A program made the position numbers and the translations under genes. Positions 18,248 to 26,720 of a stretch of 64,000 bases of DNA are shown piece by piece. Every line of letters starts with the position of its first letter. Positions within the stretch are counted from its first letter, which is position 1. The stretch spans positions 118,809 through 182,808 of the forward strand of contig JAQGHR010000068.1 in assembly GCA_028291545.1 (NCBI GenBank), given 5' to 3'. Below the pieces are notes generated by a model that searched no databases, was not told the DNA's origin, and saw only the letters and a program-made list of their open reading frames with translations. The stretch is from Planctomycetota bacterium. Lineage in GTDB: Bacteria > Planctomycetota > Planctomycetia > Isosphaerales > Isosphaeraceae.

Positions 18248-20182
18248 ATGGGCGAAGCGCAGCGCAGAGGTCGCCTCATCGCGATCGTGGCCGGGCTCTG
18301 CTTGAGTCTGGGCGGGGCCGTCTTGTTCGCGCAAGATCCCCCGGACGAGGGGTTCGTGGGCAACGCACAAGCCCGGACGTTCCACAAGACGACCTGCAAG
18401 CTCGCCGAGAAAATCACCGCGAAGAACAAGGTTGAACTTGGTTCCCTTGATGAGGCGATGCTCCAGAAGTTCAAGCCCTGCACCGTTTGCAAGCCGAACC
18501 AGGTCGCCGCGCCGGTCGCGAAACCCGACGAGGAAAAACCCGACGGCGACATGCCCAAGCCCAAGGCCAAGACCATCAAGAAGGGAGCCGCCAAGGGAGC
18601 CGCGAAGAAGACCGAGCCCGCGCCGGCCGCGGGCGACGACGAGAAGACCGAAGGCGATATGCCCAAGTCCAAGACCAAGAAGGGCGCGGCCAAGGGTGCC
18701 TTGAAGAAGGCCGACGCGTCCGCCGATGGGGCTCCAGGCGAGATGGATGCGGAAAAGGCCGACGGCGCCATGCCGACCAAGGCGAAGGGCAAACGGGCCA
18801 CAGGCAAGGCCGTGATGAAGAAGGGCGACACCGCGAAGAAGGCAGATGTTGCGAAGAAGGCCGAGCCCGAGCCGGTTGATGACAAGGCTTTGAAGTTCTC
18901 GCGGGACATCGCCCCGATCCTCGCCGGCAACTGCACGGGTTGCCATAATGCGCAGCAGAAGCGCGGCCAGTTCGACATGACCTCCTTCCAGAAGCTCATG
19001 ACGGGATCGTCGAAGCAAAAGGTCATCACGCCGGGAAATCCCGACGAGAGCCTTCTGGTCCTCAAGGTTCGTGGCGAGCAACCCGCCGGCGGCAAGATGC
19101 CCCCCGGCCAGAGGAACCTCGCGCCCGAGACGATCGCGAAGCTGGAAGAATGGATCAAATCGGGCGCCCGGCTCGACGCGGGTTTTGAGCCGACGGCGAC
19201 CCTCGACTCGATCGCCCCGACGCCCGAGGCCCGCCGCCGCCGAGAGCTGGCGGCGATGACGCCGGAGCAGCGCGACAAGAAGGTCGAGGAAGTCGGCCTG
19301 GAACGCTGGAAGAAGGCCAGTTCCAAGACCACGCCGGTCGTCACGTCCGGCAAGAATTTCCTCCTCTTCAGCAACCTCCCCAAGGAGCGCGCGGAGCGTC
19401 TGCTCAAGACGATGGAAGTTCAGCGCACGACGCTCGGGTCGGTCCTCGGGCAGAGCGGCACGGCGCTGACGGGCCTGGAAAAGATCAGCTTGTTCGTCTT
19501 CAACGACCTGCCCAGCTACGTGGAGTTCGTTCGTAGCGTGGAGAACCGCGAGGTCGACGCCACCACCGAGGCGCATGGACGCCTGGACGTTGAGCAGCCT
19601 TACGTCGCGGTCGCCGACCCCTTGAACGGCGGGGAAGAATCGGCCGCGGCCGCGGCGGCCGCATCTGGCGGCACGCCGAAGAAGACCGCCAAATCGAAGA
19701 AGGCGAAGGACTCGGCCGAGGAGACTCACGACGGTCCGGACCGGACGCTCCCGGGCATCGTCTCCGAGCACCTCGCGGCCTCGGCCGCCATGGCGGGCGG
19801 TAAGCCGCCGAAATGGCTCACGACCGGCCTCGGGGCCTTCCTTTCGTCCAAGGTGGATCCGAAGGGAAGCAACTACTACCGCAAGCTCCGCGAAGATACG
19901 GTCGCGCAATTCAACCTCGGCTGGGAGACCAAGGCCAGCGAGTTGCTGGGCGGCGAGGGGAGTCCGGAGACCGTCCGCGCCATCGGGTTCAGCCTCTGCG
20001 AGTGGCTCGCCACCTCGTTCGGACCTCAACGGTTCGCCATGTTCGTGCAAGGCATGCTCCAGGGCGGCGAAAAGCTCGACGATGTCGTGCGCGGCTGTTT
20101 CGGCCCGGATGCGACGCGGGCCGTGTTCCTCGACCAGTGGGGCGGCTTCATCGGCACCCGGTACGCGGGTCGGAGGCGCTGA
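18248..20182 (+). CDS. Exported planctomycete cytochrome c-domain protein with Lys/Ala-rich repeat region
   Basis: 644 residues from ATG 18248, with GGGGGA ten bases upstream. A signal peptide covers about 1-27. A short Cys/His segment follows (FHKTTCKLAEKI...FKPCTVCK), like the metal-binding fold of Ada N-terminal regions. About residues 95-215 are low-complexity, Lys/Ala-rich, with three imperfect repeats of the type DEKxxGDMPKxK...KKGAAKGA. A planctomycete cytochrome c domain follows (FSRDIAPILAGNCTGCH, one CxxCH haem site, ending in LEEWIKSGA). The C-terminal 300 residues have a peptidase-MA/DUF1570-like flavour (LFVFNDLPSYVEFV, PPKWLTTGLGAFLSSK) but without an HExxH motif. Confidence 0.8.
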   Translation: MGEAQRRGRLIAIVAGLCLSLGGAVLFAQDPPDEGFVGNAQARTFHKTTCKLAEKITAKNKVELGSLDEAMLQKFKPCTVCKPNQVAAPVAKPDEEKPDGDMPKPKAKTIKKGAAKGAAKKTEPAPAAGDDEKTEGDMPKSKTKKGAAKGALKKADASADGAPGEMDAEKADGAMPTKAKGKRATGKAVMKKGDTAKKADVAKKAEPEPVDDKALKFSRDIAPILAGNCTGCHNAQQKRGQFDMTSFQKLMTGSSKQKVITPGNPDESLLVLKVRGEQPAGGKMPPGQRNLAPETIAKLEEWIKSGARLDAGFEPTATLDSIAPTPEARRRRELAAMTPEQRDKKVEEVGLERWKKASSKTTPVVTSGKNFLLFSNLPKERAERLLKTMEVQRTTLGSVLGQSGTALTGLEKISLFVFNDLPSYVEFVRSVENREVDATTEAHGRLDVEQPYVAVADPLNGGEESAAAAAAASGGTPKKTAKSKKAKDSAEETHDGPDRTLPGIVSEHLAASAAMAGGKPPKWLTTGLGAFLSSKVDPKGSNYYRKLREDTVAQFNLGWETKASELLGGEGSPETVRAIGFSLCEWLATSFGPQRFAMFVQGMLQGGEKLDDVVRGCFGPDATRAVFLDQWGGFIGTRYAGRRR

Positions 20183-20183
20183 G

Positions 20184-20540
20184 TTGGACGAACCCCGCTC
20201 GCCCGCGTCCGAAGGCGACTATTTCATCCCCGCCGGGGCCGGATCGCACCACGCGATCTTCCCCGGCGTCGATATCATCACGACTCTCGGCCAGGCGATG
20301 ATGCTCTCGGTCGTGACCTTCGCACCCAACGCCATCGTCCCCGACCACTCCCACCCGCACGAGCAGATGGGGATCATGATCTCCGGCCGCGCGGAGTTCA
20401 CCGTGGGAGGCGTCACCAGGATCCTCGGTCCGGGCGATATCTGGAGGATTCCCGGCGGCGTGACGCACCGCGTCGTGGGGCTGGATGGGCCGGCCGTGGC
20501 GCTGGATGTGTTTCATCCGATCCGGGAAGACTACCGGTAA
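20184..20540 (+). CDS. Cupin-domain protein
   Basis: 118 residues from TTG 20184, with GGAGG seven bases upstream, two bases after the preceding stop. Cupin motif 1 is HSHPHEQMGIMISGRAEF and motif 2 is PGDIWRIPGGVTHRV, giving the His/His/Glu/His metal site of small single-domain cupins. Function could be a sugar isomerase, dioxygenase or sensor. It is likely co-transcribed with the cytochrome gene. Confidence 0.85.
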   Translation: MDEPRSPASEGDYFIPAGAGSHHAIFPGVDIITTLGQAMMLSVVTFAPNAIVPDHSHPHEQMGIMISGRAEFTVGGVTRILGPGDIWRIPGGVTHRVVGLDGPAVALDVFHPIREDYR

Positions 20541-20683
20541 GAAACCGAAATCCGCCGGTCGATTAGGGCACTGCCCGTTTGACCCCGACTGCCGGCCGAT
20601 GTACGATCCCCGTTGGTGGGGCGCCTCGCGTCGCGACGCCCCGCGTCCCCTGACACGGACACATCACAAGGGGGGTCCACATC

Positions 20684-21007
20684 ATGCCGCTGTTCGAGGT
20701 CGAGACCACGTCACATATCATGATCGCGTGCGTCGACGACGAGGCGAAGGCACGGGGCTTCGCGAGCGAGAACTATCCGGGCGAGGAAGTCGTCCGGGTC
20801 AGCCACCGCCCTCGCGACGTCTGGGTGATCTCGAAGAACCTGCTCGGGCTTCGAGACAAGACCGACCCGTGTGTCAAGGCACGCGATTGCCTCTCGCAGG
20901 CCAAGGGAGACAAGCTCCACGCCGTCCGGCTGTATATGCAGCAGACGGGGGCCGATCTGGACGGCGCGCGAAAAGTCATCGAGTCGAACATGGCGATGGG
21001 CTGGTAA
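20684..21007 (+). CDS. Small protein with L7/L12-like C-terminal helical hairpin
   Basis: 107 residues from ATG 20684, AAGGGGGG upstream. The last 30 residues (HAVRLYMQQTGADLDGARKV) resemble the helix-turn-helix of the ribosomal bL12 C-terminal domain. The N-terminal 70 residues (FEVETTSHIMIACVDDEAKA, VWVISKNLLG) are not recognised and look like a small alpha/beta domain. It is not a true bL12, because the hinge and N-terminal dimerisation domain are absent. Confidence 0.7.
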   Translation: MPLFEVETTSHIMIACVDDEAKARGFASENYPGEEVVRVSHRPRDVWVISKNLLGLRDKTDPCVKARDCLSQAKGDKLHAVRLYMQQTGADLDGARKVIESNMAMGW

Positions 21008-21178
21008 CTCGCCGTCGCCTATCATGTTCGTCGGCCATAATGGTGGCGGGTCTTCGGCTCTGCGAGGCGGCCAGGACCCGGCACCTTTTCCTCTCTCTGT
21101 CGGCATCCATCGCTCGACCCGCGGGTCGAGCGATGGGCCGATCTTGCCCCGGGCGTCGTCATTCGAGCGGGAACCGTC

Positions 21179-22465
21179 ATGCTCAAGGTCATCTGTCTGA
21201 TTCTGGGGGGTGGGCGGGGGTCGCGCCTCTATCCCCTGACCAAATCCCGGAGCAAGCCCGCCGTGCCGATCGGCGGGAAGTATCGATTGATCGATATCCC
21301 GATCTCGAACTGCATCCACTCCGACCTGAACCGCATTTTCGTGCTCACCCAGTTCAATTCCGTGAGCCTCCACCGGCACATCGTCAACACCTACAAGTTC
21401 GACCCCTTCGGCGGTGGGTTTGTTGAGGTCCTGGCCGCGCAGCAGACGATGCAGCACGAGACCTGGTATCAAGGCACGGCCGATGCCGTCCGCCGTAACA
21501 TCCCCTACTTCGCCGAGGGTGATGCCGAGCTCGTCCTGATCCTGTCCGGTGACCAGCTCTACCGGATGGACTTCCAGGACATGATTCGCACCCATCGCGA
21601 GAACAAGGCCGAGGCCACCATCGCCGCCTTGCCCGTTCCCGAGAAGGAGGCGATCGCCTGCGGCATCATGCGGCTCGACGCCTCGGGCCGGGTCACCGAC
21701 TTCGAGGAGAAGCCCCGGACCCCCCAGGCCCTCTCCCGCGTTCGCACCGAGCCGGAATGGATGGCCAAGCACGGGATCTCGGCCGAGGGGCGGCCCTACC
21801 TGGCGAGCATGGGCATCTATCTTTTCAACCGTTCGACCCTGGTCGAGCTGCTCGCCTCCGGTTCGGCGACGGACTTCGGCAAGGAGATTTTCCCCCAGGC
21901 GATCCACGATCACCGCGTCCAGGCCCATCTCTTCGATGGTTACTGGGAAGACATCGGGACCGTCGGCGCCTTCCACAAGGCCAACATCGACCTGACCAAG
22001 GAAGAGCCCCCGTTCGACTTCACGGCGGGCGACGACGCGGTCTACACCCGGCCGCGCTACCTCCCCTGCTCCAAGCTCTCCGGGGCCACGGTCACGGATA
22101 GCCTGATCTCCGACGGGTGCACCATCGGCCGGGGCTCGGTGATCGAAAATTCGGTGCTCGGCGTCCGCGCCCAGATTGCCGAGAACGTGGTGATCCGCAA
22201 TTCCTACATCATGGGTTGCGATAGCTACGAATCGCCCCAGGAGAAGGCGGCCAACGTCCGCGCCGGCCGTCCCCACGTCGGCATCGGCGCGGGCTCGCGG
22301 ATCGAAGACGCCATCGTCGACAAGAACGCGAGGATCGGGAAGAACGTGCGCATCACCAACGAGGCGGGGATTGTCGATTCGGAAGACGCGCCCCACTTCG
22401 TGATCCGCGACAAGATCGTGGTCATCCCCAAGTTCACGATCCTCCAGGACGGCACGAAGATCTGA
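21179..22465 (+). CDS. glgC: Glucose-1-phosphate adenylyltransferase
   Basis: 428 residues. Nucleotide-binding GGGRGSRLYPLTKSRSKPAV at the N terminus, then YRLIDIPISNCIHS, WYQGTADAVRRN, LILSGDQLYRMDF and VDFEEKP-type FEEKPRTP, all diagnostic of ADP-glucose pyrophosphorylase. The C-terminal part is a left-handed beta-helix (LISDGCTIGRGSVIENSV, VIRNSYIMG). It makes ADP-glucose for glycogen. No other glg gene is adjacent in the window. A 170-base gap separates it from the kinase at 22636. Confidence 0.95.
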   Translation: MLKVICLILGGGRGSRLYPLTKSRSKPAVPIGGKYRLIDIPISNCIHSDLNRIFVLTQFNSVSLHRHIVNTYKFDPFGGGFVEVLAAQQTMQHETWYQGTADAVRRNIPYFAEGDAELVLILSGDQLYRMDFQDMIRTHRENKAEATIAALPVPEKEAIACGIMRLDASGRVTDFEEKPRTPQALSRVRTEPEWMAKHGISAEGRPYLASMGIYLFNRSTLVELLASGSATDFGKEIFPQAIHDHRVQAHLFDGYWEDIGTVGAFHKANIDLTKEEPPFDFTAGDDAVYTRPRYLPCSKLSGATVTDSLISDGCTIGRGSVIENSVLGVRAQIAENVVIRNSYIMGCDSYESPQEKAANVRAGRPHVGIGAGSRIEDAIVDKNARIGKNVRITNEAGIVDSEDAPHFVIRDKIVVIPKFTILQDGTKI

Positions 22466-22635
22466 TTCGCCCTCGATTGCCAGGCCGCATCGACGTGTCG
22501 CGGCCGTGCCCCGGTCGCAACCGTCGTTGCCGAGAAGGGCACCCAAGTTGCGACCCCTGGGAGACTCTGATACACTCGCCTTGATGCAAAGCGTCGCCTT
22601 GACGCTGCGATCGTTGGGGTCCAGGAGGCCCTCTC

Positions 22636-23514
22636 ATGTCGACGGACACCCACGTTGGCGGCGAAGAAAAGATCGGCAATTATAAATACGTTCGCACGTT
22701 GCTCAATGGCCAGAATTCCACGGTCATGGAGGTCGTTCAGGACAATACGGGCAAGCGGTTCGCGATGAAGCAGATGCTGTCCAGCCGGGCCGAGAACAAG
22801 GACGAGCGGAAGATCTTCGAGCTCGAAGCGAAGCTTGGAATGGAGCTGAGACACCCGAATTTGATCCGCGTCTACGACTTCGTCAGGGACCGGCATCAAC
22901 CCTACTTCGTGATGGAATACTTCCCGTCTCAACACCTTCGCCTGGCACTCGGCAAGCGCGACCTCTACGAGCAGATCAAGCCGAAGCTGCACCGGATCAT
23001 CACCCAGGCCGCGGCGGGGCTGGCCTACATGCACGATCGGGGCTGGGTCCATCGCGATATCAAGCCCGAGAACATGATCTACAACAAGACGGCCGAACTG
23101 CGCGTGATCGACTACGCGCTGGCCCTGAAGGTCAAGTTTGGCCTGGCCAAGATGTTCGCAAGTAAGCCGCCGTGCGCGGGGACGCATAGCTACATGTCCC
23201 CGGAACAGATCCGGCAATTGCCGGTGGCCCTGACGGCGGACATTTACAGCTTCGGGATCACCTGCTATGAATTGGCCTGTGGACGCCAGCCGTTCCGGGC
23301 GAACTCGGCCAACGAACTGCTGAACAAGCACCTCACCGAGATGCCGAGCCCTCCGACGGCGCATAACAAGGAAATCACGCAGGAATTCTCGGACCTCGTG
23401 ATGAAGATGATCAAGAAGAAGCCCGCCGACCGGCCGCAGAGCCTCCACGAGTTCATGAGCCTGTTCTCCCGCGCACGCATCTACAAAACCGACCCGATGC
23501 CCGGGTCCGAGTGA
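22636..23514 (+). CDS. Atypical Ser/Thr protein kinase
   Basis: 292 residues, no membrane segment, AGGAGG eight bases before ATG. ATP lysine K45 (FAMKQM), HRDIKPEN at 139-146, SPE of the APE motif at 188-190, DIYSFGITCYELACGR helix. Two key motifs deviate: the glycine loop reads NGQNST rather than GxGxxG, and the metal motif is DYA (159-161) instead of DFG; the Asp remains. Activity is therefore probable but weak or regulated. It precedes accA by 58 bases on the same strand. Confidence 0.88.
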   Translation: MSTDTHVGGEEKIGNYKYVRTLLNGQNSTVMEVVQDNTGKRFAMKQMLSSRAENKDERKIFELEAKLGMELRHPNLIRVYDFVRDRHQPYFVMEYFPSQHLRLALGKRDLYEQIKPKLHRIITQAAAGLAYMHDRGWVHRDIKPENMIYNKTAELRVIDYALALKVKFGLAKMFASKPPCAGTHSYMSPEQIRQLPVALTADIYSFGITCYELACGRQPFRANSANELLNKHLTEMPSPPTAHNKEITQEFSDLVMKMIKKKPADRPQSLHEFMSLFSRARIYKTDPMPGSE

Positions 23515-23572
23515 TCGTTTCACGGCGAGTTGCTCGCCGGCGTCCAACCCCCTCGCAAGGAAGCCTTTCTCG

Positions 23573-24667
23573 ATGGCCAGCCCGAATCCCAATCGACTTC
23601 CGTTCGAGGCGCCGATCCTCGAGATGGAGGCGGGCCTGGCCGAGCTGGAGAGTCGTTACTCGAACGCCAGCGCGGGGCAGTCGCCCGATGCCGCGGCTCT
23701 CTTCGAGCAGATTCGCCGCGTCCGTCGGGAGCTTGCCACCCTCACGCGGACCATTTACGCGAACCTCTCGCCCTGGGAAACCGTCCTCGTTTCCCGATGC
23801 GTCGCTCGGCCCCAGACCCGCGATTATCTCAACCTGATCTTCGATCAATTCATCGAGCTTCACGGCGACCGCGCCATCGGCGACGATCAGGCGATCGTCA
23901 CGGGCTTCGCGTACCTCGGCGACCAGAAGGTGATGTTCATCGGTCATCAGAAGGGTAAGACGTTCGCCGAGCGCCAGGCCTCTAACTTCGGCTGCGCCCA
24001 CCCGGAAGGCTACCGCAAGGCCCTCCTGAAGATGAAGCTCGCCGCCAAGTACGGCCTGCCTGTGGTGAGCCTGATCGATACTCCCGGCGCCTATCCCGGC
24101 ATCGGCGCCGAAGAGCGAGGCCAGGCTTCGGTGATCGCCGAGAGTCTGCTGCAAATGAGCCTGATCGACACGCCGATCGTCTGCGTGATCATCGGCGAGG
24201 GCGGGTCGGGCGGCGCGCTGGGAATCGGGATCGGCGATCGGGTGGCCATGCTCGAAAATGCCTACTACTCGGTCATCAGCCCCGAGGGTTGCGCCACGAT
24301 CCTCTGGAAGGGCGCCGAACATGCGGAGCGCGCCGCCAAGGCCCTGCGCATGACCGGCCGCGAACTCCTCAAGATGGGGATCATCGACGACGTGATCCCG
24401 GAGCCCCTCGGCGGCGCGCATCGCGACCATCGCGAAGCCGGCGCGAACCTGAAATCCTTCCTCCTCCGCGCCCTTCGCGAGATCAAGGACGCCCCCCGGT
24501 CCGAACTCCTCGATCGTCGCTACCAGAAATATCGTCGCATTGGCATCTTCTTCGAGGGCAGCGACGGACTCGAAACCGTCGCGATCGCGCCCACCGAGCC
24601 GAAACCGCCATCGACGCTCGCGGCGTCTGCCAATGGCGACGTCGAACCGCACCGTGCGGGCGACTGA
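23573..24667 (+). CDS. accA: Acetyl-CoA carboxylase carboxyltransferase alpha subunit
   Basis: 364 residues, slightly longer than the roughly 320 of E. coli AccA. Diagnostic stretches: LPFEAPILEMEAGLAELES, FIELHGDRAIGDDQAIVTGFAY, FIGHQKGKT, FGCAHPEGYRKALLKMKLA, LIDTPGAYPGIGAEERGQ, IGEGGSGGALGIGIGDRV, YSVISPEGCATILWK. It transfers CO2 from carboxybiotin to acetyl-CoA, with AccD (not in this window). It follows a kinase gene; whether the kinase acts on it is unknown. The C-terminal 30 residues are a low-complexity tail. Confidence 0.95.
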   Translation: MASPNPNRLPFEAPILEMEAGLAELESRYSNASAGQSPDAAALFEQIRRVRRELATLTRTIYANLSPWETVLVSRCVARPQTRDYLNLIFDQFIELHGDRAIGDDQAIVTGFAYLGDQKVMFIGHQKGKTFAERQASNFGCAHPEGYRKALLKMKLAAKYGLPVVSLIDTPGAYPGIGAEERGQASVIAESLLQMSLIDTPIVCVIIGEGGSGGALGIGIGDRVAMLENAYYSVISPEGCATILWKGAEHAERAAKALRMTGRELLKMGIIDDVIPEPLGGAHRDHREAGANLKSFLLRALREIKDAPRSELLDRRYQKYRRIGIFFEGSDGLETVAIAPTEPKPPSTLAASANGDVEPHRAGD

Positions 24668-24685
24668 TCGGGATTCCCGGCCGGG

Positions 24686-26161
24686 ATGGACCTCGTCGCC
24701 CGCGTTGTGGAGAAGTACGATCCGGCAATGAGGACGATACGCGGCCTGCTCCTGGGGTTCTCCGCGACGACGGTCGTCGCCGTGATCGTCCTCCTCCGCT
24801 CGGGTCTGATGCCGACCGGCATCCGGGGTGAATGGGAATGGCCTCGAATCGCCGTCAGGCCGCTCCCCCTGGATTTCCTCCTGGCGGGAGTGGGGATCGT
24901 CGCGTTCTCGGGCGTCGCCGCGATTGGCGCAGCGTCCTTACGAACCTCGACGAGCCGGGCGCGTGAATCTCTCTGGGTCCTGGGTTTGCTCGTCGCCTCG
25001 GTCGGCGCGCAACTCATCGCGCTCTCCGGCGCACCGACCGGTTACGGGCTGACCAAGTGGGTCACGCTGGCTCTGCCCGGATCGAGCGGATACCTGTCGG
25101 TGGCGAAGTCGCAAATGCGCGATCCCTGGAAATTCTGGGTCGATTACCCCACCTGGATCAAGTCGCAAGACGCCCTCCACGTCGGAACGCACCCCCCCGG
25201 GCTGTTCCTCGTCTCGCGGGCCGTCCTGGGCCTGATGGAATCCCACCCGGAACTCGCCCGATGGGTCGTCGGCCACGTGCCGGAATCGATCTCGGCAGGG
25301 ATGAAAATCGTCCCGGCCGAACTGTCCCGGCCGGAACGCGCGGCCGTGGCCGCCCTGGGGGCGCTGACCCTCCTCGCCTGCGCCGCGACGGTCGTGCCCA
25401 TTTACTGGCTAGCGCGGGCCAACCTCTCTGCGACCACCGCATGGACCGCCGCCGCACTCTGGCCGCTGGTCCCTTCGGCCATCCTGTTTCAACCGGCGGC
25501 CGACACGGCGTTCCCGCTGCTGGCGACGTCCGCCCTGGCCCTCGCGGCATGGGGCGGGCTCGGCAGAGCGGTGGCGGCCGGCGCTGTGCTGGCCGTCGGG
25601 ATGCAATTCACGCTTGCATTCCTGCCGGTCGGGCTGGCCGTTGCGATTGTCCTGGTCTGGCGAGACGGCACATCATGGAGACGGCGAATCCTGACGATCC
25701 TGGCCACGGGCTGCGGATTCGTGGGATTGACGCTCGCCGTCTGGGCCGCGTCCGGTTCGAATCCGCTGGTCGTGTGGTGGTGGAACCAGAAGAATCACGC
25801 GCGATTCTACCTCGAATACCGCAGGTCGTATCTACCCTGGGTCGCCGCCAACCTCGTGGAGCTGGTCATCGCCCTCGGGCTCCCGGCCGCCGTCTTCGCG
25901 ATGGTTGGATTCACCGGACGCTCCACGCCTCGATCGGCCTGGGCAGCCTTGGTTGTTCTCGCGATCCTGAATTTCAGCGGCAAGAACCTCAGCGAGGTCG
26001 CGAGGCTCTGGCTCCCGTTCCTTCCGGCGCTCCTCGTCGCCGCCGCAGCGGGCCTTGAACGTGTCGCCGCCGGCCCAAGGACGCTCGCGGCAGTCCTGGT
26101 CCTGATCGGATTGCAGACGCTCGCCCTGGAAGCGACGGTGCAGGTGGTCTATCCGTTTTGA
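24686..26161 (+). CDS. Polytopic membrane protein, glycosyltransferase-39/ArnT-like topology, unknown function
   Basis: 491 residues with about eleven hydrophobic helices and a larger extramembrane loop around residues 125-185 (TWIKSQDALHVGTHPPGLFL). The overall layout, with an HTHPPG stretch and WWWNQKNHARFYLEYRRS, recalls GT-C fold (PMT/ArnT) enzymes, but the catalytic DE/DD motif in the first loop is not evident. The start could be ATG 24686 or ATG 24728. It lies 19 bases after accA. Confidence 0.72.
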   Translation: MDLVARVVEKYDPAMRTIRGLLLGFSATTVVAVIVLLRSGLMPTGIRGEWEWPRIAVRPLPLDFLLAGVGIVAFSGVAAIGAASLRTSTSRARESLWVLGLLVASVGAQLIALSGAPTGYGLTKWVTLALPGSSGYLSVAKSQMRDPWKFWVDYPTWIKSQDALHVGTHPPGLFLVSRAVLGLMESHPELARWVVGHVPESISAGMKIVPAELSRPERAAVAALGALTLLACAATVVPIYWLARANLSATTAWTAAALWPLVPSAILFQPAADTAFPLLATSALALAAWGGLGRAVAAGAVLAVGMQFTLAFLPVGLAVAIVLVWRDGTSWRRRILTILATGCGFVGLTLAVWAASGSNPLVVWWWNQKNHARFYLEYRRSYLPWVAANLVELVIALGLPAAVFAMVGFTGRSTPRSAWAALVVLAILNFSGKNLSEVARLWLPFLPALLVAAAAGLERVAAGPRTLAAVLVLIGLQTLALEATVQVVYPF

Positions 26162-26189
26162 GAGGCTCGCCGTGAGCCTGAGACGACGA

Positions 26190-26585
26190 TCACTCGGCCA
26201 GCTCGCCCTGGGAACGGCGGATGGCATCGGCCGAGGCGAGGGCGTCAAAGATCTGGTTGGGCGTGTAGGGCTTGGGGATGAACCCGTCGGCACCGACCTG
26301 GGCGCTGCGGGCGCGGTTCTCTTCGACGAGACGGGCCGTGACCATCACGACCGGAATGGCGCACGACTGGGGCCGGGACTTGATCTGGCGGCAAACCTCA
26401 AAACCGTTGGTGTCCGGCAGCATCAAATCGAGGAATACGACGTCGGGCGGGTCGAGGCCCTCGACCACGGCGATCGCCTCCTGGCCGGTGAAGGCCGAGC
26501 GGGTCGAATAACCGCGAAGCTGGATTAGCATGGAAAGGAGGCGATTGGCCTCCGGCTCGTCCTCGACGATCAACGCTGTCGGCAT
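26190..26585 (-). CDS. Single-domain response regulator (CheY-like)
   Basis: 131 residues, one receiver domain. Phospho-acceptor D53 (VVFLDLMLP), acidic pair in VEDEPEAN, conserved Thr/Ser in MVTAR and Lys in PKPY. No output domain. It is the last gene of a minus-strand two-component cluster with two histidine kinases and another receiver protein, consistent with a phosphorelay carrier or a protein-interaction output. Confidence 0.93.
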   Translation of the reverse strand: MPTALIVEDEPEANRLLSMLIQLRGYSTRSAFTGQEAIAVVEGLDPPDVVFLDLMLPDTNGFEVCRQIKSRPQSCAIPVVMVTARLVEENRARSAQVGADGFIPKPYTPNQIFDALASADAIRRSQGELAE

Positions 26586-26720
26586 CAGGCGATCTCGGAG
26601 AAGTCGGTCGGGATCTCGCCACCGCCTCGCTCGCGGCTTCGTTTCCCGGATTCGATTGTATCACGGTCTGACAAGATTGAGGACAACCCGCCCTCGCATC
26701 CTCCGACCTTGTTCGCATCT

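Noticed and set aside
18125..20050. Long open frame (641 codons) antisense to the cytochrome protein
   Set aside because: Sequence is low-complexity and Arg/Gly/Leu-rich; the plus-strand gene has a signal peptide and the CTGCH haem motif.
20711..22546. Long open frame (611 codons) antisense to glgC
   Set aside because: glgC motifs are unambiguous on the other strand.
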